Shown: in pieces, positions 43,240 through 51,853 of the stretch
Layout of the letters: every line of letters starts with the position of its first letter
Position numbering within the stretch: the first letter of the stretch is position 1
Origin: Alkalibacterium pelagium
GTDB taxonomy: Bacteria; Bacillota; Bacilli; Lactobacillales; Carnobacteriaceae_A
Length of the DNA stretch: 64,000 nucleotides
Assembly: GCF_900109325.1 (NCBI RefSeq)
Contig: NZ_FNZU01000013.1
Coordinates: 1-64,000, forward strand
Reading direction: 5' to 3'
Translations under genes and position numbers: made by a program
The notes under the pieces: model-generated
The model's input: the letters and a program-made list of their open reading frames with translations, nothing else
Database searches by the model: none
Told to the model about the DNA's origin: nothing

Positions 43240-43755
43240 ATGAGAAAAAAAGCAAGTACTGCAGATAATATCTATCTCCTTTCTGCCTTTGCTGTAATGG
43301 CTATTTTGTATTATAGTTCCTCGATGAGCTATCAGGAGCAGACGGTCCAGCCTCTTCTGAATCAATGGCTTGAAAATGAACCGTTCAGAGGACTGCTGGA
43401 GCGTGTGGCATTCATGTATGCAGGCAGTGAAGTAAGTATCGAAGCAAGTGGTTATGTCGGATTCATAGAGTTTTTCCTTAGAAAAGGGGCCCATTTCATT
43501 TCCTATTTCTTTTTAGGCCTGTTCTGGTACTTAGGATTAAGAAATAGAGTGGACAATCCGTACTTAACTGTACTGCTCGCTGTGATGCTGTCGATAGGCT
43601 ATGCGTCATTTGATGAATTAAGACAGTCCTTTCATCCAAACCGGACAGCGTTGATGGAAGATGTCATTTTGGATACTGCAGGAGCAGTGACAGGAATCAT
43701 TTCCGGCCTGCTGTCGACTAAACCACGCAGAAGACGCTCGCGGGTCAAAGTTTAA
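43240..43755 (+). CDS. VanZ-like family membrane protein
   Basis: A 171-residue integral membrane protein with four helices (about 10-28, 77-100, 107-127, 145-160). The VanZ-like core is visible: FFLRKGAHFISYFFLGLFWY and SFDELRQSFHPNRTALMEDVILDTAG. The C-terminus is basic (RRRRSRVKV). VanZ domain proteins influence glycopeptide or envelope phenotypes, but the biochemical role is unknown. The gene stands between divergent pepF and yebC. Confidence 0.85.
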   Translation: MRKKASTADNIYLLSAFAVMAILYYSSSMSYQEQTVQPLLNQWLENEPFRGLLERVAFMYAGSEVSIEASGYVGFIEFFLRKGAHFISYFFLGLFWYLGLRNRVDNPYLTVLLAVMLSIGYASFDELRQSFHPNRTALMEDVILDTAGAVTGIISGLLSTKPRRRRSRVKV

Positions 43756-43802
43756 TAGATTGAACCTAAAAAAGGCCACAATGAAAGCGTAACCTGACCG
43801 CC

Positions 43803-43830
43803 TTGAATGACGGAAGATTTTTGGTATAAT
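43803..43830 (+). promoter_or_regulatory. Promoter of yebC
   Basis: TTGAAT-N16-TATAAT with an extended TG before the -10 (TTGGTATAAT), 41 nt before the start. Confidence 0.7.
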
Positions 43831-43870
43831 AACTAAGGACAAACACTAAGATCAGGAAAGAGGAAATAGA

Positions 43871-44596
43871 ATGGCAGGACATTCCAAGTGGAAAAATATT
43901 CAGCATCGTAAAGGTGCGCAAGATGCAAAAAAAGGAAAGATTTTCCAGAAATTGTCAAAAGAAATCTATCAGGCAGCAAAAGACGGCGGAACTGATCCCG
44001 ATACGAATGCTGCACTTAGACTGGCCGTGGACAAAGCTAAGGCAAACAACATGCCTAACGACAACGTCGACCGCGCAATCAAGCGTGCTACTGATTCAGG
44101 TCAGGGAGCTGACTATAAAGAAGTGCTGTACGAAGGATATGGACCAAGCGGAATTGCTGTTCTGGTTTATGCCCTGACTGATAATCTTAACCGTTCGAGC
44201 ACTAATATCCGAGTGGCTTTCGACCGTAATGGCGGGTCAATGGGAGAAAAAGGAACGGTCAACTACATGTTCGACCGTAAAGGCTATATTGCGATCAGCC
44301 GAGAAAATCTCGATCTTGATGAAGACGATATGCTGATGCAGGTACTGGAAGCTGGCGGAGAAGATCTGGAAACGTCTGATGAAGTCTTTGAGATCTATAC
44401 CGAAGCAACGGATTTTGCTAAGGTAAGGGATGCATTGAAAGAAGCAGGTTTTGAACTGGATCAGTCGGAACTGACAATGATTCCACAGACAACTGTTCCT
44501 GTTCCTGAGGATAAAGTCAGTGTGTTTGAAAAACTGATCGATGCTCTTGAAGATGATGATGACGTCAGCGACGTTTATCATAATGCAGACATTTAA
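43871..44596 (+). CDS. yebC: YebC/PmpR family protein (TACO1-like translation or transcription factor)
   Basis: A 241-residue protein of full family length, beginning GHSKWKNIQHRKGAQDAKKGK, with the conserved RNGGSMGEKGTVNYMFDRKG block in domain 2. Members were described as transcriptional regulators (PmpR); more recent work on YebC links them to translation of proline-rich stretches. AAAGAGGAAA precedes the ATG. Own promoter and terminator, so it is independent of the comG operon downstream. Confidence 0.94.
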   Translation: MAGHSKWKNIQHRKGAQDAKKGKIFQKLSKEIYQAAKDGGTDPDTNAALRLAVDKAKANNMPNDNVDRAIKRATDSGQGADYKEVLYEGYGPSGIAVLVYALTDNLNRSSTNIRVAFDRNGGSMGEKGTVNYMFDRKGYIAISRENLDLDEDDMLMQVLEAGGEDLETSDEVFEIYTEATDFAKVRDALKEAGFELDQSELTMIPQTTVPVPEDKVSVFEKLIDALEDDDDVSDVYHNADI

Positions 44597-44610
44597 ATAA
44601 ACACTCTTAA

Positions 44611-44651
44611 TAGGCACTGGACAGAAAATTTGTCCAATGTCTATTTTTTTT
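44611..44651 (+). terminator. Intrinsic terminator after yebC
   Basis: TAGGCACTGGACA pairs with TGTCCAATGTCTA (two mismatches), followed by eight T. Confidence 0.88.
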
Positions 44652-44719
44652 CGTCACTTTTGAGATAAAAGAACAATATATATAGTAGACAGAAATATAT
44701 TGTGGAGGGGTGGTAAAAA

Positions 44720-45790
44720 CTGGATACCGAATTATTTGCACAGCATCTTCTGACAGTCGCTGATTCCTACCGAACGAGTGATATACATGTCCTGCCCGAA
44801 CAGAAACACTATGATATCTATTTCCGGTTGAATGGACAGATGGACAAACAGTTTTATCTGGATAGAGAAGAAGGGGGACGACTCATATCGTTCTTTAAAT
44901 ACCTGTCTAATATGGATGTGGGGGAGAAAAGACGGCCTCAGAGTGGGTCGATGACGTTTCAGCTCGAAAAGAAAGCGATTGACCTGAGGTTTTCAACGAT
45001 CAGTAATTATCAGAGTCAGGAGTCTTTAGTGATCAGGCTTTTAAAGCAGAAAGAATCGGATGTGTCAGATATCGGGACATTCTTTCAGTATGAATGGCAG
45101 CAGCTGAAAAAACTGGCCGATGCCAAATCGGGTCTCCTTCTTTTTTCAGGGCCAGTCGATTCAGGTAAAACGACTACGATGTATCATCTGGTTAAAAATA
45201 GAATAAGAGGAGAAAAACAGCAGGTAATTACAGTAGAAGATCCCGTTGAAATCGAAGAAGTCTCCTTTCTTCAGACACAGGTCAATGAGACTGCCGGCGT
45301 ATCATATGAACATCTGCTGAAAAGTTCTCTCAGACATCACCCGGATGTGATCATTGTTGGAGAAATAAGGGATGAAGAAACGGCACGAATGGTCATTCGA
45401 GGCGCGCTGACTGGGCACCTGATCGTAGCATCAATCCACGCCAAGAACTGCACGGGGGTCATATCCCGGCTGATGGAACTGGGAATCAGTCGGCCATTGC
45501 TGCAGCAGACACTAATAGGCATATCTTTTCAGACTCTGCTTCCCCTTTACTGTCCATTGTGTGAATCAAACTGTCGAACCTTCTGTACCCATTATCCCAG
45601 AGATCAGAAACGTGCCGCTTTATTTGAAGTTAGAACGGGGGAAGAACTCAAACGGTGTCTGGGGGAGTCGGGAGAACAGAAAACCCGTGAAGATGCTCAA
45701 CGTTCATTTAATCATTTACTGGAAAAGGTGACTGCATATGGCTATATTTCGAAACAGACCTGCGACCGCTACCTCATTCCTGAGCACTAG
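44720..45790 (+). CDS. comGA: Competence pilus assembly ATPase ComGA (apparent CTG start)
   Basis: The PilT/GspE-type ATPase powers the DNA-uptake pilus. Walker A GPVDSGKT is at 144-151, with the Asp box VEDPVEIEE and Walker B VIIVGEIRDEETA. The conserved N-terminal block SDIHVLPEQKHYDIYFRLNG is encoded upstream of the first ordinary start (TTG at 44828). In that frame no ATG, GTG or TTG exists between the stop at 44714-44716 and 44828, so the likely start is CTG at 44720 behind GGAGGGGTGG. This gives 356 residues, a normal ComGA length. First gene of comG. Confidence 0.9.
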   Translation: MDTELFAQHLLTVADSYRTSDIHVLPEQKHYDIYFRLNGQMDKQFYLDREEGGRLISFFKYLSNMDVGEKRRPQSGSMTFQLEKKAIDLRFSTISNYQSQESLVIRLLKQKESDVSDIGTFFQYEWQQLKKLADAKSGLLLFSGPVDSGKTTTMYHLVKNRIRGEKQQVITVEDPVEIEEVSFLQTQVNETAGVSYEHLLKSSLRHHPDVIIVGEIRDEETARMVIRGALTGHLIVASIHAKNCTGVISRLMELGISRPLLQQTLIGISFQTLLPLYCPLCESNCRTFCTHYPRDQKRAALFEVRTGEELKRCLGESGEQKTREDAQRSFNHLLEKVTAYGYISKQTCDRYLIPEH

Positions 45791-46802
45791 AGTCCTTTAC
45801 CTACAGGGTCGCTTTCTGTCACGACTTGGAAGACTTCTGGGAGAAGGGTTTTCAATGAAAGAGGCACTGGATTTCCTGAGAACACTTGAAAAAAAGGAAG
45901 GTGCCGGATGGGCAGACAAGATCAGACAGGAAATTCTTGAAGGAGGAGAACTGTCAGCTGGAGTCAGACGATGCGGATTTCCCGAATCGGTAAGCACGCA
46001 GATTCACTTTGCTTTGTATCATGGGCACTTGCATGAATCCATAACGCATGCGGGTCAGCAGCTGATGAAACGGGCAGAACGCAAACGAAAGCTCCTTGGC
46101 ATTATTCAGTACCCGCTGATGCTGACAGGCTTTATTGTAGTCATGCTGTTTATGATGCGTTACATTCTCATCCCTCATATTGAACAGATTATTTCGTTTC
46201 AGTCTGGTGTCATGCCGTTGAGTACCCGCCTGATCGTCATGCTGGTCTACCGGACACCAGAAGGACTGGCACTATCGGCTTGTCTGATCACAACAACATT
46301 TCTTATTTTAAAGAAAGCGAACAGCAGGAAAAGTGAAGTCGAGAAACTGAATACACTCACCAGATGGAGCCGTTCCACATTATTTGAGCTTTACTGGAGC
46401 CAGTATTTTGCTTACGAATGGGGCCAGCTGATCAAGGGAAGCTGCAGTCTCCTGGAAGTCATCACAATTATGAAAGGAGAGCAGAGCTCAAAGCTAGTTA
46501 AAGATATAGGAAGGAGGATCGAGGGTGAGATGCTCAAGGGTTTGTCCTTTTCTCAAGCTTTGACTCCCTATCTTTTTATGAATGAAGAACTGAAGGAAGT
46601 GATCCGTCAGGGAGAACTTTCCGGGAAACTGGGTCACGAACTGACAATGTTTGCTCACAGCTGTGAAGAGGATTTTGACCGGAAGACAGAACAGCTGATG
46701 GCTCTGATCCAGCCAATTGTTTTTGTAGGTGTCGCATTAGTTATCGTCGCGATTTATGCCGCGCTGCTGCTGCCGACATTTACTGTTATGGATACTTTTT
46801 AA
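45738..46802 (+). CDS. comGB: Competence pilus membrane protein ComGB
   Basis: A 354-residue GspF/PilC-type platform protein with two T2SSF domains. Three membrane helices are visible (about 136-158, 178-195, 322-345). ELKEVIRQGELSGKLGHEL is the usual GspF repeat signature. The ATG lies inside comGA (53-bp overlap) behind AAAGGTGA, so translation is coupled. It anchors the pseudopilus and contacts ComGA. Confidence 0.9.
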   Translation: MAIFRNRPATATSFLSTRVLYLQGRFLSRLGRLLGEGFSMKEALDFLRTLEKKEGAGWADKIRQEILEGGELSAGVRRCGFPESVSTQIHFALYHGHLHESITHAGQQLMKRAERKRKLLGIIQYPLMLTGFIVVMLFMMRYILIPHIEQIISFQSGVMPLSTRLIVMLVYRTPEGLALSACLITTTFLILKKANSRKSEVEKLNTLTRWSRSTLFELYWSQYFAYEWGQLIKGSCSLLEVITIMKGEQSSKLVKDIGRRIEGEMLKGLSFSQALTPYLFMNEELKEVIRQGELSGKLGHELTMFAHSCEEDFDRKTEQLMALIQPIVFVGVALVIVAIYAALLLPTFTVMDTF

Positions 46803-46816
46803 AGGAGGAAAAATAA

Positions 46817-47143
46817 ATGATAAACAGATTACGTAGTAGCTTAAAGAAGGAAAATGGCTTCACACTGATTGAAATGACTCTGGTCCTGCTGATCATATCA
46901 GTGCTCCTGCTGTTGTTCGTCCCTAACCTGTCCAAAAGACAAGAGTCAGCAAACGATACTGGAACTGATGCGATCGAAACAGTCCTGCAGAGCCAGGTGG
47001 ATTTGTATAAAATAGAAGAAAAGAAGAATCCTGAAGATTTCGATGTAATGAAAAATGAAAAGTATCTGACACCCAATCAGGCAGATCGGGCCAATAAAGA
47101 ATTTCAGTTGAATGGCGGCATTGTGACGAAAAAAGCCAAGTGA
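46817..47143 (+). CDS. comGC: Major competence pseudopilin ComGC
   Basis: A 108-residue prepilin. The type IV leader ends at NG followed by FTLIEMTLVLLIISVLLLL, with Glu5 present, and the acidic C-terminal domain is of ComGC size. ComC-type prepilin peptidase (not in this window) would cleave after Gly15. AAAGGAGGAAA precedes the ATG, the strongest ribosome site of the operon, consistent with the major pilin. Confidence 0.93.
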   Translation: MINRLRSSLKKENGFTLIEMTLVLLIISVLLLLFVPNLSKRQESANDTGTDAIETVLQSQVDLYKIEEKKNPEDFDVMKNEKYLTPNQADRANKEFQLNGGIVTKKAK

Positions 47144-47153
47144 CAGGTGAATC

Positions 47154-47600
47154 ATGATCAGCTCAATGACTAGGGATGAAGGCATGACTATCATCGAAAC
47201 ACTACTGGTGCTCGCTGTTCTTTCCATTATCATCTCAATACCTGCTGTTCAGTTCAGTCGACTCAAAGAAAGATCTGAAACAGCACTGTTCTTTGAAACC
47301 TTTCAGTCGAGTGTTACCCTCATGCAGAACTATGCAATACTTAATGATAAATGGACAGTCATCGAATTCAGGCGTCCACTGAATGATATTTCATTCAGAG
47401 TAGCGAGTGAACGGGGGCATCCTATCGAACACAAACTGCCATTGCCTGATCATATTTCATTGTTAAATGACTTGACTGAATTCAGGTTTTCAAGAGGGAC
47501 GGGACATATAAGCGGACATGAGGTCATCAGGTTCCGCACACCGGAAGGAATTGTAGAGTTTGCCTTCCAGCTGGGAAGTGGCAGATATGAAATCAGGTAA
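47154..47600 (+). CDS. comGD: Competence minor pseudopilin ComGD
   Basis: A 148-residue prepilin with cleavage motif EG-MTIIETLLVLAVLSIII (Glu5 present) and a beta-rich C-terminal half (FRFSRGTGHISGHEVIRF). GACAGGTGA lies upstream of the ATG, 10 bp after the comGC stop. It overlaps comGE by 14 bp. Confidence 0.88.
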   Translation: MISSMTRDEGMTIIETLLVLAVLSIIISIPAVQFSRLKERSETALFFETFQSSVTLMQNYAILNDKWTVIEFRRPLNDISFRVASERGHPIEHKLPLPDHISLLNDLTEFRFSRGTGHISGHEVIRFRTPEGIVEFAFQLGSGRYEIR

Positions 47601-47913
47601 ATGGAAAAAAAGTGGGGGGTTCATTCTTTTAGAAGCCCTGATCAGTTTAAGCCTGGTTACGCTTGCCGTCTGCAGCATGCTTCCGTTTCTTGTCGATACT
47701 TTCGTGATCAGAGAAGAAGCAAAACTAAATGTGGAAACCAGTCGATTTCTTTACGAAACAGCCCAGTTCTGGGATAGAACAGACCAGTCGGTTGCGATGA
47801 TGGTGGACGGCAAGCTGGTCGTGATTGTTGAAGGAGACAACGGAATCACAGTCAAAGGAGAGAAAATCAGTGATCAGATGGTGGAAATATTGTCAGTCCA
47901 GTGGAAAAAATGA
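47587..47913 (+). CDS. comGE: Competence minor pseudopilin ComGE
   Basis: A 108-residue prepilin-like protein with motif GG-FILLEALISLSLVTLAV (Glu5 present). ATG at 47587 follows GGGAAGTGG; an upstream ATG at 47560 in the same frame lies deeper in comGD and lacks a ribosome site. Overlaps comGD and comGF, as usual in this operon. Confidence 0.82.
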   Translation: MKSGKWKKSGGFILLEALISLSLVTLAVCSMLPFLVDTFVIREEAKLNVETSRFLYETAQFWDRTDQSVAMMVDGKLVVIVEGDNGITVKGEKISDQMVEILSVQWKK

Positions 47914-48349
47914 TCAGGGACTGACTTTGATCGAATGCCTTATTTCTATACAGGTCATCAGCTCCATGGTCCTGCTTTTTTCTTTCGCTCTCAGCCAGTT
48001 TGCAGCGCTTGAAAGACAGGTAAACGATGACAGACAGATAGAGTGGCACCTCTTTTTGAACTATCTTGAACAGGATTTGAGAGACAAGGTGGTCACGGAT
48101 GTGAAGGGAGAGACCATTACTTTCAAGAAGGTGGTGGATGGTGTAGTGCTTGATGAGCCGATGACCTACAACCGCTATAAAAATCTATATAGAAGAAGTG
48201 TACGGGGACTGGGGCATCACCCTGTCCTCATGAAAGTCAGTCAGCTGTCAGTCGAAAAGAAAAGTGACCAGCTGATCCTAAAGGTCACTTTCGACAACCA
48301 GGAATCATACAAAGGAATGTTGAAGGTGGTGGACCATGTTCCGGAGTAA
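47870..48349 (+). CDS. comGF: Competence minor pseudopilin ComGF
   Basis: A 159-residue protein with prepilin motif QG-LTLIECLISIQVISSMVLL (Glu5 present) and a ComGF-type C-terminus. The start is GTG at 47870 inside comGE, 9 nt after AAGGAG. An in-frame TTG at 47825 is possible but lacks a site. It overlaps comGE by 44 bp and comGG by 14 bp, so expression depends on translational coupling. Confidence 0.8.
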   Translation: MIRWWKYCQSSGKNDQGLTLIECLISIQVISSMVLLFSFALSQFAALERQVNDDRQIEWHLFLNYLEQDLRDKVVTDVKGETITFKKVVDGVVLDEPMTYNRYKNLYRRSVRGLGHHPVLMKVSQLSVEKKSDQLILKVTFDNQESYKGMLKVVDHVPE

Positions 48350-48800
48350 GCACCTTTCAGGATCTATAAGAGATGACGGGGGGAGCGGTCTGCTGTCTGC
48401 ACTCATCATGCTCATGTTTACATCATTTCTGATGCTGTCATGTATCACTGTCCTCAAGCATCAGATGATGCAGTACAGGCAGACGACTCTCAGTTATGAA
48501 GCCAGAACAATGATTGAAATGACAGAAGTTATTTTGAAAGATGATTATGAGGTTGGTCAATATTATCCCAGTGAAGTAAAATTCACAACAGGCCGCACAA
48601 AAGTAAGCAAGGTGAGTGATACACGATTTCTTATCAAAGCTGAACTGAACAATCAGTATACTAGTCAGAAAACAGTTGATCTGGTATTGAAGCCTGTTGA
48701 ACCGAATAAGGCCCGAGAAGAAGACGAGCAGATTACTCATGAATCGTTCAGTGACGAGGCCCAGCCAATATCAGAAGAGCAGGATATAAAAAACCAGTAG
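48336..48800 (+). CDS. comGG: Competence minor pseudopilin ComGG
   Basis: A 154-residue last gene of the operon with a membrane-spanning N-terminus GGSGLLSALIMLMFTSFLML. The Glu expected at position 5 of the mature pilin is replaced (SGLLSA). That is seen in some tip pseudopilins, but weakens the assignment. The acidic C-terminal tail (KAREEDEQITHESFSDEAQP) is unusual. Identity rests mainly on position after comGF. AAGGTGGTGG precedes the ATG. Confidence 0.75.
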   Translation: MFRSKHLSGSIRDDGGSGLLSALIMLMFTSFLMLSCITVLKHQMMQYRQTTLSYEARTMIEMTEVILKDDYEVGQYYPSEVKFTTGRTKVSKVSDTRFLIKAELNNQYTSQKTVDLVLKPVEPNKAREEDEQITHESFSDEAQPISEEQDIKNQ

Positions 48801-48837
48801 AGTAAATGAACAAGGATACTCCAGCATAAAATCGATT

Positions 48838-48883
48838 TGAGCATCAGTGGGCCGGACTGAACAGAGCCTGCTGATGCTTTTAT
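48838..48883 (+). terminator. Terminator of the comG operon
   Basis: AGCATCAG (48840-48847) pairs with CTGATGCT (48871-48878), followed by TTTTA. The 23-nt loop has some internal pairing. Confidence 0.72.
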
Positions 48884-48961
48884 CCGTTTACAGGCCTATA
48901 CCTATATGCCGGGAACCAGATCTGATGGCGACCCATTCATTTCTTTTTCAATTCAGCTTTG

Positions 48962-48968
48962 CTATAAT
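48962..48968 (+). promoter_or_regulatory. Extended -10 promoter of the proline peptidase gene
   Basis: TTTGC-TATAAT (TGC before TATAAT at 48963-48968), 52 nt before the start at 49020; -35 is weak. Confidence 0.5.
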
Positions 48969-49019
48969 AAAACAGATGAACGAAGAGCTGTACGATAAAC
49001 TTTAGAATAGGGTGTTGAA

Positions 49020-50081
49020 ATGTCACGAGTAAAAGCCATTCAAACAGAACTGAAGAAACAGGAACTTGATGCACTGCTGGTTACGAGTCCGTTTAACCTC
49101 CGTTATGTCTCCAACTTTACCGGATCAACTGGACTGGGTGTCATCACTCACGATAAAGCCTACTTTGTCACCGACTTCCGCTATACTGAACAGGCTGCTG
49201 AGCAGGCAGAAGGGTACGAAATCATCCAGAACACTGGACCAATTTTTGATGAAGTCAAAGCACTAGTTGAAAAAGAATCGATTGCTAACCTTGGATTCGA
49301 AACAAACTTCATGACATTTTCGAATTACGAGCTGCTTGATTCACTTGTAAAATGCAAACTCACTCCTGTAAGCGGGCTTATCGAGTCCTTAAGAGAAATC
49401 AAGGAAGAAAACGAAATTGAAACAATACAGGAAGCAATTAAAATAACTGAATATGCCTTCGAAGAAATCCTTCATTTCATTAAACCAGGTGTAACAGAAA
49501 TTGAAGTAGCCAATAAACTGGATTTTCTGATGAGAGAAAAAGGAGCCAGCGGTGTATCGTTTGATACGATCGTTGCCAGCGGAAAGCGTTCTGCTATGCC
49601 TCACGGAGTAGCAAGCAGCAAGTCTATCGAGCAGGGAGACATGATTACGATCGATTTCGGCTGCTACTATAATGGATACGTATCAGATATGACCCGTACA
49701 TTTGCCTTAGGTGACCCTGGAGAAGAGCTGAAGAAGATTCATCAGATCGTACTCGATGCCAATCTGAAAGTAACAGAGCAGATCAAGGCTGGAATCACAG
49801 GTAAGGATCTGGATGCAGTAGCCAGAGATTATATTACAGAAAAAGGGTACGGTAAAGCTTTCGGTCATTCAACTGGCCATGGCATCGGACTTGAAGTGCA
49901 CGAAGGACCTGGAATCAATTTCAAGAACGAAAATGAACTGGTCAGCGGAAATGTCATCACAAACGAACCTGGGATCTATATTCCTGGACTTGGCGGCGTC
50001 AGAATCGAAGATGATCTGGTCGTCACTGATAGTGGCAGCAGAAACCTTATGACCGTATCAAAAGAACTGATTCAGCTTTAA
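49020..50081 (+). CDS. Xaa-Pro aminopeptidase (M24B, YqhT-like)
   Basis: A 353-residue metallopeptidase paralogous to PepQ at 32164. The creatinase N-domain is at about 1-125 and the catalytic domain follows with ligands in IDFGCYYNGYVSDMTRTF (two Asp), HSTGHGIGLEVHEGP (His), TNEPGIYIPG (Glu) and VRIEDDLVV (Glu). It precedes efp exactly as yqhT does in Bacillus, supporting an aminopeptidase P-like assignment. The start is ATG behind AATAGGGTGTTGA. Confidence 0.9.
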   Translation: MSRVKAIQTELKKQELDALLVTSPFNLRYVSNFTGSTGLGVITHDKAYFVTDFRYTEQAAEQAEGYEIIQNTGPIFDEVKALVEKESIANLGFETNFMTFSNYELLDSLVKCKLTPVSGLIESLREIKEENEIETIQEAIKITEYAFEEILHFIKPGVTEIEVANKLDFLMREKGASGVSFDTIVASGKRSAMPHGVASSKSIEQGDMITIDFGCYYNGYVSDMTRTFALGDPGEELKKIHQIVLDANLKVTEQIKAGITGKDLDAVARDYITEKGYGKAFGHSTGHGIGLEVHEGPGINFKNENELVSGNVITNEPGIYIPGLGGVRIEDDLVVTDSGSRNLMTVSKELIQL

Positions 50082-50202
50082 GGAAAGCCTTGTGAATAGT
50101 AGTGATTTCAAATAGGTTTTCGCTTTAAATCATGTTACAATAAAGAGAGAATTAAAATACGTTTTGTTTATGCCGTATTTTAAATTAGGAGGAAAACAGG
50201 TA

Positions 50203-50760
50203 ATGATTTCAACAAGTGAATTTAAAACAGGTCTGACGATCGAATATGATGGAAGCATCTGGAGAATCATGGACTTTCAGCACGTAAAACCAGGAAAAGG
50301 TGCGGCATTTGTCCGTTCTAAACTTAAAAACCTGAGAACCGGTGCGATCCAGGATAAAACTTTCCGTGCAGGTGAAAAAATGGAAACCGCTCATATCGAA
50401 ACGAAAGGCATGCAGTACCTTTATGAGAATGGTGGAAACCACGTATTTATGGATACTCAAACATATGAACAACTTGAAATTCCTGGCGAGCGTATTGAAG
50501 ATGAACTGAAATTCATGAAAGAAAATATGGAAGTCGAAATCATGATGTACGGACATGAAGTCCTTGGTGTCGATCTTCCCAAAAAAGTCGAGCTGAAAGT
50601 AGTAGAAACAGAGCCTGGAATCAGAGGCGACACAACAGGCGGAGGATCCAAGTCTGCAACACTTGAGACTGGGGCAGTTGTAACTGTGCCTTTATTCGTC
50701 AATGTCGATGACATGCTGGTCATCAACACATCTGAAGGCAGCTACGTTTCGCGAGCTTAA
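50203..50760 (+). CDS. efp: Elongation factor P
   Basis: A 185-residue translation factor relieving stalling at polyproline stretches. Domain 1 carries the modification loop [10 protein letters not shown] with the Lys at about position 32, and the C-terminal OB folds end in [16 protein letters not shown]...VPLFV. In Firmicutes this Lys is 5-aminopentanolylated or otherwise modified; no modification gene is here. ATG at 50203 has AGGAGG upstream; 13 upstream codons are excluded. Confidence 0.95.
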   Translation: MISTSEFKTGLTIEYDGSIWRIMDFQHVKPGKGAAFVRSKLKNLRTGAIQDKTFRAGEKMETAHIETKGMQYLYENGGNHVFMDTQTYEQLEIPGERIEDELKFMKENMEVEIMMYGHEVLGVDLPKKVELKVVETEPGIRGDTTGGGSKSATLETGAVVTVPLFVNVDDMLVINTSEGSYVSRA

Positions 50761-50794
50761 TCATGAGATCGATTCAGTAAAAGGAGGAAGAGTG

Positions 50795-51211
50795 ATGGGT
50801 GAAAGAATAGTCGATACAAATAGAACAAATCTACTAGGTGAAATCGAAGTGGCTCCTGAAGTGCTGGAAGTCATTGCCGGTATTGCTGCCAATGAAGTGG
50901 ATGGCGTCTATGCCATGCAAGGCCGCTTCTCTAAAAAAATGAAAAATGTTTTCGGCAAAGCCAATCATAAAAAAGGTGTTCATTTGAATACAGATGAAGA
51001 CGGGCTGAAAGTAGACATATATTGCTACTTCAAATTTGGCGTGAATGTGCCTGTCGTAGCTCAGACCATTCAACAGCGTGTACGCGAACAAGTGCTGCAT
51101 ATGACCGATATTTCACTTGCCGAAGTAAATATTCATATTGCAGATATTGTACCTGAAAAAACTACAATCCAGGAATTGTTCGATCTGGATACGGAAGAAG
51201 ATGAAAAATAG
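50795..51211 (+). CDS. Asp23/Gls24 family protein (YqhY-like)
   Basis: A 138-residue Asp23 domain protein (GEIEVAPEVLEVIAGIAANEVDGV; VPVVAQTIQQRVREQVLHMT). Bacillus YqhY, in the same efp-yqhY-nusB context, affects acetyl-CoA carboxylase activity; the accBC genes are absent at this location. ATG at 50795 has AAGGAGGAAGAG upstream. The stop shares one base with the nusB GTG. Confidence 0.87.
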   Translation: MGERIVDTNRTNLLGEIEVAPEVLEVIAGIAANEVDGVYAMQGRFSKKMKNVFGKANHKKGVHLNTDEDGLKVDIYCYFKFGVNVPVVAQTIQQRVREQVLHMTDISLAEVNIHIADIVPEKTTIQELFDLDTEEDEK

Positions 51212-51696
51212 TGACTACTGTAAGGCGTGTGATAAGGGAAAAAGCCTTTCAGTCTCTTTTCCAGTTATCCACACATGATGAACTGACTGCTGACCAGGCC
51301 ATTCGACTGGCATTGGAAAGTACCTTGTCTTTTGATGAGGGACGAACGATCGAAGAGGCGATGAAAGATGCGTTGCCTGAGGAAAAGAATACTCAGCAGA
51401 TCGTGACGGATGCATTGCACTATCTCAGACGACTCGTTGTCGGTACAAGAGATAACAAAGAAGTGATCGATGAGACAATCACGAGACATCTGAAAAACTG
51501 GTCTTTGAATCGTCTTGAACGTACAAACAGGCTGCTGCTTGAGCTGGCTGCATATGAACTGCTTTTTGAAGCAGAAACAGATAAACGGATCGTGATGAAC
51601 GAAGCGATCGAGCTGGCTAAGACATTCAATGATGAAAAGGCAAGTAAATTCATAAACGGTGTGCTGCAGAGCATAGTAGATGAGAATAAAGTTTGA
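51211..51696 (+). CDS. nusB: Transcription antitermination factor NusB
   Basis: A 161-residue helical RNA-binding protein working with NusE (S10) at rRNA boxA sites. The C-terminal block LLLELAAYELLFEAETDKRIVMNEAIELAKTF-like region and FINGVLQSI are diagnostic. It starts with GTG overlapping the preceding stop by one base (TAGTG); the ribosome site is weak, consistent with coupling. folD, usual between nusB and xseA, is absent. Confidence 0.92.
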   Translation: MTTVRRVIREKAFQSLFQLSTHDELTADQAIRLALESTLSFDEGRTIEEAMKDALPEEKNTQQIVTDALHYLRRLVVGTRDNKEVIDETITRHLKNWSLNRLERTNRLLLELAAYELLFEAETDKRIVMNEAIELAKTFNDEKASKFINGVLQSIVDENKV

Positions 51697-51775
51697 GCAC
51701 TTTTTTCTGTCAGGTATCCGGCAGTTCCGGATAATAAGAAATGAAATGTGACGCAGACAGCAAGAGAGGGCGGGA

Positions 51776-51806
51776 AAATAGAGTGTAGACCACATTCTAT
51801 TTTTTT
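51776..51806 (+). terminator. Intrinsic terminator after nusB
   Basis: AAATAGAGTGT pairs with ACATTCTATTT (5-nt loop), then TTTT. Confidence 0.82.
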
Positions 51807-51853
51807 GCTCTTTTTATTTTCATCCAGCATCAGAATTTAGAAAGGAGTTTGCT

